Of a stretch of 64,000 nt of DNA, positions 1-8,584 are shown one piece after another. The stretch is from Parvularcula sp. (GTDB lineage Bacteria > Pseudomonadota > Alphaproteobacteria > Caulobacterales > Parvularculaceae): assembly GCA_002704915.1 (NCBI GenBank), contig PAIP01000020.1:28421-92420 (forward strand), written 5' to 3'. Position numbers and translations under genes: made by a program. The notes beneath the pieces were generated by a model. It had not been told where the DNA came from and made no database searches. It saw nothing but the letters and a program-made list of their open reading frames with translations. The first letter of the stretch is position 1. Each line of letters opens with the position of its first letter.

Positions 1-548
1 CGGAGCCGGAAATTGTCCTTGCAATTTCCCCGGCGGGAGAAGCTGTCGGCGCCGCCCTCGGCAATGACGTAAACCTGCGCGATGTTGAAAGCCGCAGCGC
101 GCTTCTGTTGGGAAAGGCCAAAGACAATAACGCATCCTGCGCCATCGGTCCTTTCATCAGGCTCTTTGATGACGATTTCCGGCTTGCGGATATCCGCACG
201 GCCGAGGTCACGGTGACAATCACCGGCGCGGACGGTTTCGAAACCACCGGCGTCAATACAATGAACGCCATGAGCCGCATGCCTCAATCGCTCGTGGCGG
301 CGACAATCGGCAATTTCCATCAGTATCCAGATGGTCTTATGCTTTTTCTGGGGACGACCTTCACGCCGACCTGCGACCGCGAGACCATAGGCGGCGGCTT
401 TACGCACCGGGAAGACGACCATGTGCGCATCGAAAGCCCTCGCCTTGGCGCCCTTGAAAACCGCGTCACCACGAGCGACAGGGCGCCGCCATGGCGGTAT
501 GGCGTCAGGGATTTGATGCGTTCGCTGGCGGCGAGACAGCTTCTGTAG
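1..548 (+). CDS. Fumarylacetoacetate hydrolase-family dehydratase, XylX-like (5' truncated by window edge)
   Basis: This is the C-terminal part of a FAH-superfamily enzyme. The frame is open from base 3, well upstream of the listed ATG at 108. The segment reading GNDVNLRDVESRSALLLGK and KAKDNNASCAIGPFIRLFD is typical of the 2-keto-3-deoxy-sugar-acid dehydratases of the Weimberg pathway (Caulobacter XylX and relatives), which form 2,5-dioxovalerate. The next gene encodes the enzyme that oxidises that product, which supports the role. The N-terminal half lies outside the window. Substrate stereochemistry (xylonate- versus arabinonate-derived) cannot be told from this fragment. Confidence 0.8.
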   Translation, partial: EPEIVLAISPAGEAVGAALGNDVNLRDVESRSALLLGKAKDNNASCAIGPFIRLFDDDFRLADIRTAEVTVTITGADGFETTGVNTMNAMSRMPQSLVAATIGNFHQYPDGLMLFLGTTFTPTCDRETIGGGFTHREDDHVRIESPRLGALENRVTTSDRAPPWRYGVRDLMRSLAARQLL

Positions 549-628
549 AAGAAACGACTGACCGTAGAACGGCTGCGTTCCGGCGCACGGCTCTCATCAA
601 TGAAATCACGAAAAGACAGGAACAGGAT

Positions 629-2203
629 ATGACGGATTTAACCGGCGAACATTTTATCGGAGCTTCGCGCAGAAAATCGACCGACATCTTCTACGCTGTG
701 GATCCGTCGCGGGCTGAGCCGCTTGAGCCTGCTTTTTTCCGGGCGGGCCCTGACGACGTCGAAGATGCAACGAAAGCCGCTGCGCAGGCGGCGGAAGCTT
801 TCGACCGGATCGGCGCGGCGCAAAGAGCGCAATTCTTGGAAGCGATCGGCGGGCAGATCCTTGCGCTCGGCGATCAACTGGTTCAACGCGCGCATGAGGA
901 GACCGGCCTGCCCCGCGCCCGGATCGAGAATGAACGCGGCCGCACGATCGGTCAGTTGAATCTCATGGCGGCGGAGGCGCGAGACGGCGCCTGGATGTCG
1001 CTTCGCGCAGATCCCGCCCTCCCCGAGCGCAGTCCCATGCCGCGGCCGGACCTGCGCATGCGCAAGAAAAGCATTGGCCCGGTGGCGATTTTCGGCGCCA
1101 GCAACTTTCCGCTGGCGTTTTCAGTCGCCGGCGGAGACACAGCATCCGCCCTCGCGGCGGGTTGTCCAGTCATTGTAAAAGCGCATCCCGCTCATCCGGG
1201 CGTTTCGGAACTTGTAGCGTCAGCCGTCCTGAAGGCTGCTCAGGATACAGGCATGCCGGATGGCGTGTTCTCCCTGATTCAGGGCGATACGCACGAGACC
1301 GGCCAGGCCCTGGCCGCGGATCCGCGCATCAAGGCGATTGGTTTTACAGGGTCAAGACAGGGCGGTCTTGCCCTCATGAAAATTGCCGCGGAGCGCAAAG
1401 ATCCGATTCCTGTTTATGCGGAAATGAGCGCGATCAATCCGGTCATCATACTGCCGGGCGCGCTCAAACAAAATCCAACCGGGCTTGGAGAGGCTTTTGC
1501 AGCCTCCCTCACCCTCGGCGCTGGGCAGTTTTGCACCAATCCTGGCCTCGTCATCGCACTTGCAGGCCCTGACCTTGAGGCTTTTGTCGCCAGCACCGAA
1601 ACCGTCCTGAAAAAGACGGCGCAACAGACAATGCTGACCGCCGCCATCTGCGAAGCCTATGAAAGCGGGTTTAACAAGGCGAAATCGCAACCTGGCGTAG
1701 AGGCCTGGACTCCGAAAGACCTCGCGAACTCCAACCAATGTCAGCCCGCCCTCATTAAAACGACAGCCGCGACTGTCATGGAGAACGACGTGCTGCAGCG
1801 GGAGATATTCGGCCCCGCATCCATCATCGCAGCGTGCGAAACGCCCAGTGAAATCGAGTCGCTTTTGAGTCGCCTAGAGGGACAACTCACGATCAGCCTT
1901 CATTGCGCCGATGCAGATCTGCAGCAAGCCGCCCGCTTGTTGCCGTTCCTGGAAGAAAAGGCCGGCCGGGTCATCGCCAACGGCTGGCCAACCGGCGTTG
2001 AAGTCTGCCACGCCATGGTTCATGGCGGGCCGTTTCCTGCAACCTCCGACGGACGTACGACTTCGGTCGGAACGCTTTCCATCGACCGGTTTCTCCGCCC
2101 GGTTTGTTATCAGGATTTCCCATCGGCGCTGTTGCCGTCAGTGTTGCAGGACTATGCGCTAGAGGAAACGCCGCACAGGCGTGACGGGCGCTGGAGTTTC
2201 TGA
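629..2203 (+). CDS. 2,5-dioxovalerate (alpha-ketoglutarate semialdehyde) dehydrogenase
   Basis: An NAD(P)-dependent aldehyde dehydrogenase of 524 residues. It oxidises alpha-ketoglutarate semialdehyde to alpha-ketoglutarate, the last step of the oxidative pentose/sugar-acid route, in the cytoplasm. The ALDH Rossmann part carries GPVAIFGASNFPLAFSVAGG and the catalytic cysteine lies in GAGQFCTNPGL. The length and the N-terminal MTDLTGEHFIGA are characteristic of this subfamily. The ORF track starts at 491, but that extension overlaps the preceding gene; the ATG at 629 follows an AACAGG Shine-Dalgarno and gives the family's usual length. It lies 80 bp after the dehydratase and is probably co-transcribed with it. 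Confidence 0.88.
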   Translation: MTDLTGEHFIGASRRKSTDIFYAVDPSRAEPLEPAFFRAGPDDVEDATKAAAQAAEAFDRIGAAQRAQFLEAIGGQILALGDQLVQRAHEETGLPRARIENERGRTIGQLNLMAAEARDGAWMSLRADPALPERSPMPRPDLRMRKKSIGPVAIFGASNFPLAFSVAGGDTASALAAGCPVIVKAHPAHPGVSELVASAVLKAAQDTGMPDGVFSLIQGDTHETGQALAADPRIKAIGFTGSRQGGLALMKIAAERKDPIPVYAEMSAINPVIILPGALKQNPTGLGEAFAASLTLGAGQFCTNPGLVIALAGPDLEAFVASTETVLKKTAQQTMLTAAICEAYESGFNKAKSQPGVEAWTPKDLANSNQCQPALIKTTAATVMENDVLQREIFGPASIIAACETPSEIESLLSRLEGQLTISLHCADADLQQAARLLPFLEEKAGRVIANGWPTGVEVCHAMVHGGPFPATSDGRTTSVGTLSIDRFLRPVCYQDFPSALLPSVLQDYALEETPHRRDGRWSF

Positions 2204-2215
2204 CGGCGCGACAAG

Positions 2216-2253
2216 CGCGGCGGCGCACAGGCCAGGAAAGCTGCGCCGCCGCG
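2216..2253. terminator. Strong GC-rich hairpin between convergent genes
   Basis: The arms CGCGGCGGCGCA and TGCGCCGCCGCG are perfectly complementary over 12 bp around a 14-nt loop. The hairpin lies between the stop codons of two convergent dehydrogenase genes. There is no clear T-run on either side, so it is a candidate bidirectional terminator or 3'-end stabiliser rather than a textbook intrinsic terminator. Confidence 0.5.
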
Positions 2254-2260
2254 AGGACGG

Positions 2261-3691
2261 CTAGGAAACCGGCGCCATCCGGTTGGTCACGATCGTTTTC
2301 GAATTTGTATACTCGGCCAATCCGTGCAGCGAATTCTCGATCCCGATGCCCGATTGCTTGTGACCGCCGAACGCCACATGCGGGGAGAAGGTGTGGATTT
2401 CATTGATCCAGACCGTCCCCGCTTCGATCCGCTGCGCAATTTTCCGAGCCCGATCAGCATCCGCGCTCCAGATTGATGCGGCGAGCCCATACTCCGTGTC
2501 GTTTGCCCGGCGTATGACATCTTCCGTGTCACGGAATTTCAACAAGGGCAGCACCGGACCGAACGCTTCCTCGGTAACAACGCGACTGTCTTCAGGAGGG
2601 TTGTCGATAATGGTGACCGGCACGAAATAACCGGGGCCGTCCTCAATTTTACCGCCAAGCAAGAAATGGTGGCCGTTCTTTTTACTGTCGGCAAGCAGAT
2701 CCTTGAGCTTTTCGAACTGCATCGCGTTCTGAATGGGACCGAGATCGACGCCTTGCTGGAGGCCGTCACCGACTTTCACCGTCCTTGCATATGCGACCAG
2801 CGCTTCCGCGAGCGCATCATAGATATCTTCATGGATATACAATCTCTTCGCCGCCACGCAGAACTGCGCGCTGTTCTGAAACGCCGCCCAGAACAGTTCT
2901 TTGGCGGTCGCCTGCACATCCACGTCCGGCATGACGATCGCCGGGTCGTTTCCTCCCAGCTCCAGCGTAATCCGCTTCAGGTTACCCGACGCCGACGCCA
3001 TGATCTTGCGCCCGGTCGCCGTCGATCCGGTAAAGCTGATTTTCCGGATATCCTCGCATCGGGTCATCCATTCACCCAGTTCGTTGCCGCCGGATATGAC
3101 GTTCAGCACGCCCGCAGGAAGCACGCCGCGCGTAAGCTCCCCAAATTTCAGCGTACATAACGGCGTGAAGGGCGACGGCTTCAAAACAATCGTGTTGCCG
3201 GCGACGAGCGCCGGCGCGACCTTCCACACCGCTAACAACAACGGAAAATTCCACGGCGTAATGCCGCCTACAACGCCCAGCGGCATGCGCGAGGTTTCAA
3301 CCGTACGCCCGTCAGTGTTTTCAACCATGTCGGGTTCCAGCGCCTGCTTGGCGATTTCGCGGCACCATGCGACGGACCCGCCGATTTCCCATTCCGCCCC
3401 GGCGCGGGCTTTTCCTTGCTCCATCGTCAGCAAGCGTATGAAATCCTCCGCGTTTTGCTCAATCAGATCTCCGAGCTTCGAAACAAGATCCTGGCGCTCT
3501 CGCCAGGGTCTTTCGCTCCAGGCCGGAAACGCACGCTTCGCACTCGCAATAGCGCGATCGAATATCGCCCTGTCGGCATCGGGAACCGCCGCAATGACGG
3601 CCTCGGTCGCCGGATTGACGGCGTCGAATGTCTTCGCCGAACTCACACCCGCTCCGTCTATTGTCATCGTATAATCTGAAAAGAAATCCAT
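2261..3691 (-). CDS. Aldehyde dehydrogenase family protein
   Basis: A full-length (476 aa) NAD(P)-dependent aldehyde dehydrogenase. The cofactor-binding segment contains GGITPWNFPLLLAVWKVAPAL, the general-base region is VTLELGGNDPAIV and the catalytic cysteine is in NSAQFCVAAKRLY. Good Shine-Dalgarno GGAGGAAG precedes the ATG. It is the last gene of a minus-strand run SMP-30 lactonase, MFS, MFS, ALDH. Within this sugar-acid locus it may oxidise an aldehyde intermediate such as glycolaldehyde or a second semialdehyde; substrate is not determined by sequence. It is not closely similar to the dioxovalerate dehydrogenase next door. Confidence 0.85.
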   Translation of the reverse strand: MDFFSDYTMTIDGAGVSSAKTFDAVNPATEAVIAAVPDADRAIFDRAIASAKRAFPAWSERPWRERQDLVSKLGDLIEQNAEDFIRLLTMEQGKARAGAEWEIGGSVAWCREIAKQALEPDMVENTDGRTVETSRMPLGVVGGITPWNFPLLLAVWKVAPALVAGNTIVLKPSPFTPLCTLKFGELTRGVLPAGVLNVISGGNELGEWMTRCEDIRKISFTGSTATGRKIMASASGNLKRITLELGGNDPAIVMPDVDVQATAKELFWAAFQNSAQFCVAAKRLYIHEDIYDALAEALVAYARTVKVGDGLQQGVDLGPIQNAMQFEKLKDLLADSKKNGHHFLLGGKIEDGPGYFVPVTIIDNPPEDSRVVTEEAFGPVLPLLKFRDTEDVIRRANDTEYGLAASIWSADADRARKIAQRIEAGTVWINEIHTFSPHVAFGGHKQSGIGIENSLHGLAEYTNSKTIVTNRMAPVS

Positions 3692-3759
3692 TTTTCTTCC
3701 TCCACCGCTGAGATAAAAATCATTGTTGTTTCAGGACGAGCCGATCTCGCGCGCTCCGA

Positions 3760-5028
3760 TTACTCAAATATCTGTTTCGCTGTTCCGTATCTGAGCCACA
3801 TGCCCAGCGAAGCCAAACCGACAACCGCCGAACAAACGAAACCCGCCGAATAGCTGCCTGTCGCATCGATGCTCCAGCCGATCAGGGGAATGGCGATGAT
3901 GCCGGGAAAATTACCAAGCGCATTGGCGAAGCCGCCAACGAGGCCGCGATAGCGCACCGCCATATCCAACATGGCCGCGTCCGCGCCGGAAAAACAGAAT
4001 GCGAGGAATCCCGTCGCCGCGCAGGTGAACGTCACTGCGAGCAACGGCGAGGTTGCGAAGGGCGCGAGAAGAAGAAACACGACCCCGCCGCCAATCCCTA
4101 TCGACTGCATGATTTTGCGCACAAGCGTAGGGTCGATCCCTGAAACCAGCATCCTGTCCGCCCGGAGCGCACTCATATGAAGCATAAGCGTCATGGAAAT
4201 CCAGGGCAGCGCCGACAGGACCGCCGATGTCGTTATCGCTGCACCTTGCGTGGCGCTGTAGTAACTGGGCAGCCATGCAATAAATACGTACACGATCCAG
4301 TTTAGCCCGAACTTCGCCACCGCGGCGGCCCATAGCGCCGGATGTGTCAGAAAGCGCTGGAGCGAGGCTCGCGCGCCCGCGGCTCTTTTCGGACGGGAAG
4401 ATTCTTGCCCAGACGTGCTGGGTTTTCTTTGGATGCCCTTGCCCGTAATTACGATCCAAAGAAGCCCCCAAACAAAGCCAAGGCCGCCAAAGACGTAAAA
4501 CACTGCTTGCCATCCGACTGAAGCCGCCAGAAAGCCGCTCGCCATCAAACCGCCTGGCGCGCCGAGTGTGGCGCCGCTTGCGACGATGGCGATCAGGCGC
4601 GCTCTTTCATTGGCGCCGGCCCACGAGCCAACGAGACTGTAGGTGGCGGGAATCACTACCCCTTCAAAAGCGCCCAGAATAATCCGTACTGTGATTAAAA
4701 GCGCCAGTGAATGCGATGCCGCCGCCGGTGTGGCGAGCGTCGCAACAGAAAATCCAATCACACCGAGACTCACGACGGGGGCTGCCCCGAAGCGCAAAAC
4801 AAGCGCGCCGCCGGCAAGCTGTGAGGCGATATAGCCGACAAACACGGATCCCATCACCCAGCCCTTGGTGGTTTCCGTCCATCCGAACTCGGCCTGCATC
4901 GCAATCGCGGCGACCGAAAGATTGACCCTGTCGCAATAACTCAGAAACCAGGCCGCTGCGAGCGCGCTCGCCAGCAGCTTCGCCTTCGTTGCTGCGCCAG
5001 CCACGGATGGGGTTATCTCAGCCTGCAT
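3760..5028 (-). CDS. MFS transporter, anion:cation symporter-like
   Basis: A 422-aa inner-membrane protein with the 12-helix major facilitator layout. The N-terminal segment LASALAAAWFLSYCDRVNLSVAAIAM with an Asp-Arg pair just after helix 1 is the ACS-family (hexuronate/galactonate/phthalate carriers) signature. A hydrophilic basic central loop (GKGIQRKPSTSGQESSRPKRA) separates the two six-helix halves. Its ATG overlaps the stop of the upstream MFS gene in a TGATG arrangement, implying translational coupling. By context it likely imports a sugar acid such as an aldonate or uronate. Confidence 0.82.
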   Translation of the reverse strand: MQAEITPSVAGAATKAKLLASALAAAWFLSYCDRVNLSVAAIAMQAEFGWTETTKGWVMGSVFVGYIASQLAGGALVLRFGAAPVVSLGVIGFSVATLATPAAASHSLALLITVRIILGAFEGVVIPATYSLVGSWAGANERARLIAIVASGATLGAPGGLMASGFLAASVGWQAVFYVFGGLGFVWGLLWIVITGKGIQRKPSTSGQESSRPKRAAGARASLQRFLTHPALWAAAVAKFGLNWIVYVFIAWLPSYYSATQGAAITTSAVLSALPWISMTLMLHMSALRADRMLVSGIDPTLVRKIMQSIGIGGGVVFLLLAPFATSPLLAVTFTCAATGFLAFCFSGADAAMLDMAVRYRGLVGGFANALGNFPGIIAIPLIGWSIDATGSYSAGFVCSAVVGLASLGMWLRYGTAKQIFE

Positions 5029-6524
5029 CAGCGCTCCGATGAAACGATCATGTCCGGCGATTCTTCACGCACCCGCGCAAGCAACGCTGCGCCCGCCAAC
5101 AGGAGCAAAATGATCGACGAAAACCCCGCTTGCTGATTGTGAGAAACTGCGGTGACCGCCGTCACAAGCCCATGGCCGAGAAACGCAGTTGCTGTGCCCG
5201 ACAAGGCATACAATCCGAAAAACTGGCTCATCATTTGCGGTGGAGAGAGCTTCACCATCATGGTGCGGCTTGCACAGAAGACGACCGTCACCGTCACCGC
5301 CAAAGCCATATAGTTCACGATGAACAGCGCTTCAGGGAGCGTTCTGAAATAGGGGAAACTCCATAGCGGCGGCGCGGATTCGACATTAAAAATAAAGTAG
5401 ACATGCCGGGGCGTCATCGACGCAGCGCCGATCATAAAGAAGCAGCTCAACAGAACCGAGAAAAGGATAGCGCGTTTAGAGCCGATAGCCTTGTCGAGCC
5501 ATCCGCCAATGAAGCCGCCGGCAATTGAGAACGGTGAAAGCAAAATCGAGAAAAGGATCAGCGCGGTTAGATCCCATTTGAACACTCCGGCCGCAATGAT
5601 GCCGCTATAGGCGAGAATGGCTACCTGGCCGTCATTATAGAGCATGCGCGCAACGAGATAACGACCGATATTAGAAAGCTTTCGCGCCTGCTTCATCGTC
5701 GCCCAGAGTTGCTCCATGCCTTCTTTCACCGCCTGCCGCGTGCGTATCCCTGTCGCTGGAACATCGTAGGTCCACAACAGGAGAGGCGCCGTGAACAGGG
5801 CGACCCAGAGGCCGGAAACCGGACCTGCGATCCGGCTGTGCTGATAAGTCGATGGATCGAGTCCGAAAAGCGGCGCGTCTGGCAAAAACGGAATATCGAC
5901 GGCGCCAGATGCTGGAAGCGCCGCACAGAAAAGAACGGCACTCATGGCGAGAAAATTGCCAATATTGCCGGCGGCGACCCCATATCCGGAAAGCCAGCCG
6001 ATGTCGCGTCTGTGTGCGATGGCCGACAGCATCGCATTATGAAACACTTGCGAATACTCAAATGAAATCGTCAACACCGCAGCGATAATTGCGATATGCG
6101 TGACGGAAAGCCCGCCTTTGGCGCCCGGCATGGCGAACCACAGCGCGAAACAGCCCGTCGTCATGACGACAACGATGGCGATCAGCCACGGCTTGCGTCG
6201 CCCCATCCGGTCCGCAATTGCGCCTAGAAGCGGCGCTGTAAGGCCGATGCAAACCCCCGCGATGGTGTTGGCCAGTCCCCATATCTCCTGCCCCCGAACG
6301 GGATCGCCCACCACGGTGTTTGCAAAATACGGCGCAAAAACAAAGACGAATATGAGACCGATATAAGGGGTGCGGGCGAACTCAAACATGCCCCAGGCAT
6401 ACTGGCCCCGGCGATCGTCGCGTGCGTCAACGCGGTGCAATACCGGTTTGCTGGCCGTCGGAGAGAAAACCGCCGCCGCTTCAGCGGCACCCGGCATACC
6501 GGCCGCGGTTCGTTTCCCATGCAT
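5028..6524 (-). CDS. MFS transporter, GPH/UMF1-like
   Basis: A 498-aa polytopic membrane protein. The segment GQYAWGMFEFARTPYIGLIFVFVFAPYF at the first helix resembles the UMF1/Atg22-like and GPH-related MFS groups. The loop motif GAIADRMGRRKPWL is the conserved MFS loop between helices 2 and 3. About 45 residues of non-membrane sequence precede helix 1. It is transcribed after the SMP-30 gene with a 33-bp gap and is coupled to the next MFS gene by a 1-bp overlap. Two different MFS carriers in one sugar-acid operon could mean uptake of two related substrates or uptake and efflux; this is inference. Confidence 0.78.
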   Translation of the reverse strand: MHGKRTAAGMPGAAEAAAVFSPTASKPVLHRVDARDDRRGQYAWGMFEFARTPYIGLIFVFVFAPYFANTVVGDPVRGQEIWGLANTIAGVCIGLTAPLLGAIADRMGRRKPWLIAIVVVMTTGCFALWFAMPGAKGGLSVTHIAIIAAVLTISFEYSQVFHNAMLSAIAHRRDIGWLSGYGVAAGNIGNFLAMSAVLFCAALPASGAVDIPFLPDAPLFGLDPSTYQHSRIAGPVSGLWVALFTAPLLLWTYDVPATGIRTRQAVKEGMEQLWATMKQARKLSNIGRYLVARMLYNDGQVAILAYSGIIAAGVFKWDLTALILFSILLSPFSIAGGFIGGWLDKAIGSKRAILFSVLLSCFFMIGAASMTPRHVYFIFNVESAPPLWSFPYFRTLPEALFIVNYMALAVTVTVVFCASRTMMVKLSPPQMMSQFFGLYALSGTATAFLGHGLVTAVTAVSHNQQAGFSSIILLLLAGAALLARVREESPDMIVSSER

Positions 6525-6557
6525 TTATGAACGCCCCCCGGAGAATGACATTGGGGA

Positions 6558-7430
6558 TCAGCTATAAAGCGGCAGACCGCCGGAAGGCGCGTCCAGAAGT
6601 TGCACCGTGCCTGTTTCAACTTCGGTGACGAACCATTTTTTCCGTTGGGCGCCGTAGGCGAGATTGGTCGGCATGCTCCCTTCCACGGCCAGCCGGTCGC
6701 ACACTGCACCGCCGCGATCTACGACCGCGACCGCACCCTCCCCGAAGACGCAGGCGTAAAGAGATCCGTCACTTGCAAATTTCATCCCGTCAGGACCTTT
6801 AAACTCATCGGGATTGAAATGTTCGATGACATTAGCGAAAAGCGCGCGATCGCCGACCACGAGTCCATCTTCGCACTTATATTTGTAGACAGCCCCGCTC
6901 AGGGTTTCGTTGACATAGAGATGTCCTTCGGCGTCGACAGCAACGCCGTTCGTAAACTGAATTCCCTTGTCCACGAGCTCTGTGGCGCCGGTTCTGATAT
7001 CGACGCGATAAACGCGGCCGTCATAGTCCAGGTTTCGGTAGTTCGGGTTGAGCTCTCCATTCGGAGCAGCTTCCTCGATCTCGATGCCTGAATCGGTCAG
7101 ATAGAGATCGCCGTGAGGACCGAAAGCGAGATCGTTCAGAAATGTGAACCGCTTGCCCTCGCATGACGTCGCGACAGTTTCGCAATGTCCGTCAGAGGAA
7201 ATTCTGAGCAGCGCTTTCTGATGCGTTTCCGCGACCCAGATATTGCCGTCGCGATCCATCGCAAGTCCGTTGGGGCGACCCGTTTTCGCCACAACGCGCC
7301 TGGACGCGCCATCTGCGGATATATGGGTGACGCATCCGGTCTGGGGCGACATCTCGACGATGAGAAGGCTGCCGTCCTGCAATACAACCGGCCCCTCGGG
7401 GAACTCGACCTTATCAACAAACACCACCAT
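6558..7430 (-). CDS. SMP-30/gluconolactonase-family lactonase
   Basis: A 290-aa six-bladed beta-propeller lactonase of the SMP-30/LRE family, hydrolysing sugar lactones to aldonic acids. The four metal ligands expected for the family are present: Glu in VEFPEGPVV, Asn in GRPNGLAMD, Asn in FTNGVAVDAEG and Asp in GPDGMKFASDG. No signal peptide is seen, so it acts in the cytoplasm. It heads the minus-strand run leading to two MFS carriers and an ALDH. Together with the dehydratase and dioxovalerate dehydrogenase it matches the lactonase step (XylC-like) of a Weimberg-type pathway. The sugar dehydrogenase and the aldonate dehydratase are not in the window. Confidence 0.85.
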   Translation of the reverse strand: MVVFVDKVEFPEGPVVLQDGSLLIVEMSPQTGCVTHISADGASRRVVAKTGRPNGLAMDRDGNIWVAETHQKALLRISSDGHCETVATSCEGKRFTFLNDLAFGPHGDLYLTDSGIEIEEAAPNGELNPNYRNLDYDGRVYRVDIRTGATELVDKGIQFTNGVAVDAEGHLYVNETLSGAVYKYKCEDGLVVGDRALFANVIEHFNPDEFKGPDGMKFASDGSLYACVFGEGAVAVVDRGGAVCDRLAVEGSMPTNLAYGAQRKKWFVTEVETGTVQLLDAPSGGLPLYS

Positions 7431-7832
7431 ATGCGCTTCGCGCCTCTCCGTCCCTGATCGCCGCTTTTGCGGCCTATTATTGTGGCGTTTTCGCCTTTTG
7501 GAGACCTGCCCCCAGAAGGCCGGGATCGCGGGTCATCACTAACTAACATTCCAGCATTCACTGTACAAGGCTATATGCAACGAATTTGAAAGGAAATTGC
7601 GTTAATTAATATGTTACATATCCTTCGCGAGCTGCTCTACGCGGAATTTGTAATTGTGCTCCCTATTTCGCGACTGTTGGGGCGCTCCGGCGCAGACTCT
7701 TTTCCCGCGCCAAGAACGCGAGCAAATTGGATGGCGCCATGAATACAAGGACAAGGTTGACGGAACTGTTTTTTGATCTGGTTCGCCGACATGCTAACAA
7801 TGCCTCAACCACACTAGGAACAAGAGACAAAC
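7431..7832. other. Divergent intergenic regulatory region
   Basis: 402 bp between the divergent lactonase and GntR genes. It is AT-richer than its surroundings around 7575-7660 and contains the palindrome TAATATGTTA, shared with the region upstream of the DUF4185 gene. Promoters for both directions must lie here, but no hexamer pair stands out. No small ORF with a ribosome-binding site was seen. Confidence 0.6.
7607..7616. promoter_or_regulatory. Candidate GntR operator TAATATGTTA
   Basis: A near-perfect palindrome whose reverse complement, TAACATATTA, is identical to a 10-mer at 14445 and one base from TAACATGTTA at 14382. It lies about 180 bp upstream of the lactonase start and about 220 bp upstream of the GntR start. 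Placement beside the regulator gene suggests autoregulation. Confidence 0.5.
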
Positions 7833-8525
7833 ATGGTCGCTTCGACAAAGCGAATTCAATCGGTCAATTCTGAACTGTCAAAAACAGAACGAGTCTATCA
7901 GATCCTCAGGCGCAGAATTCGCGAACTGGAGCTGCCGCCAGGATCGCGCCTGCAAAAGAACGACATCGCCGACGAACTCGGCGTATCCCGCGCGCCGGTG
8001 AATGAAGCCATCGCGAAACTGTCCGAGGAAGGTCTCGTAGACGTTTTTCCGCAAAACGGCAGCTTCGTGGCGCCAATTCGGCCAGAAGACATTCGCGAGA
8101 GCATGCTGATACGCACTGGGCTTGAAGTTGAGGCGGTCCGGCGCATCACCGCCATGCAGGACAACTCGGACTTGCTCGACAAACTCGACTCCAATCTCTC
8201 CCAGCAATCGAGGGCGCTCGAACACAACGATATCGCGTGGCTCGACTCCCTCGACGAGGAGTTTCACAATACTTTATATTCCGTCCTGAGCGCGCCGAGA
8301 GTTCACCGTCTCTTGGACACCTGTCGCGCGCTGCTTGACCGGCCCCGTTTCAAAACCCTCTGGGAAGCCGGCCGCCCCTTCGCGACGCTCAAGGAACACC
8401 AGCGCATCGTCGATGCAATCCGCACTGGAGACCCCGATTTTGCCGGCCAGGCCATGCGCCTGCATTTGCGCATGGTGGCGAAGTCAGTAGAGGGTGACGT
8501 CCCGAAACTGGAAGACGCCGACTAA
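7833..8525 (+). CDS. GntR-family (FCD) transcriptional regulator
   Basis: A 230-aa regulator. The N-terminal winged helix (about residues 15-80) shows the GntR pattern: YQILRRRIRELELPPGSRL, then NDIADELGVSRAPVNEAIAKL. The C-terminal all-helical FCD domain (about 90-220) carries the metal-ligand histidines in EEFHNTLY, KEHQRIVDAI and MRLHLRMV. FCD regulators usually bind organic or sugar acids. It is divergent from the lactonase operon and convergent with the PQQ-dehydrogenase operon; identical candidate operators precede both. Confidence 0.9.
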   Translation: MVASTKRIQSVNSELSKTERVYQILRRRIRELELPPGSRLQKNDIADELGVSRAPVNEAIAKLSEEGLVDVFPQNGSFVAPIRPEDIRESMLIRTGLEVEAVRRITAMQDNSDLLDKLDSNLSQQSRALEHNDIAWLDSLDEEFHNTLYSVLSAPRVHRLLDTCRALLDRPRFKTLWEAGRPFATLKEHQRIVDAIRTGDPDFAGQAMRLHLRMVAKSVEGDVPKLEDAD

Positions 8526-8584
8526 CCGCCCTCATCACACGAGCTCCCACCCGGCTCCGCCGCGGCAGGGTCTGCGTAACGCCC

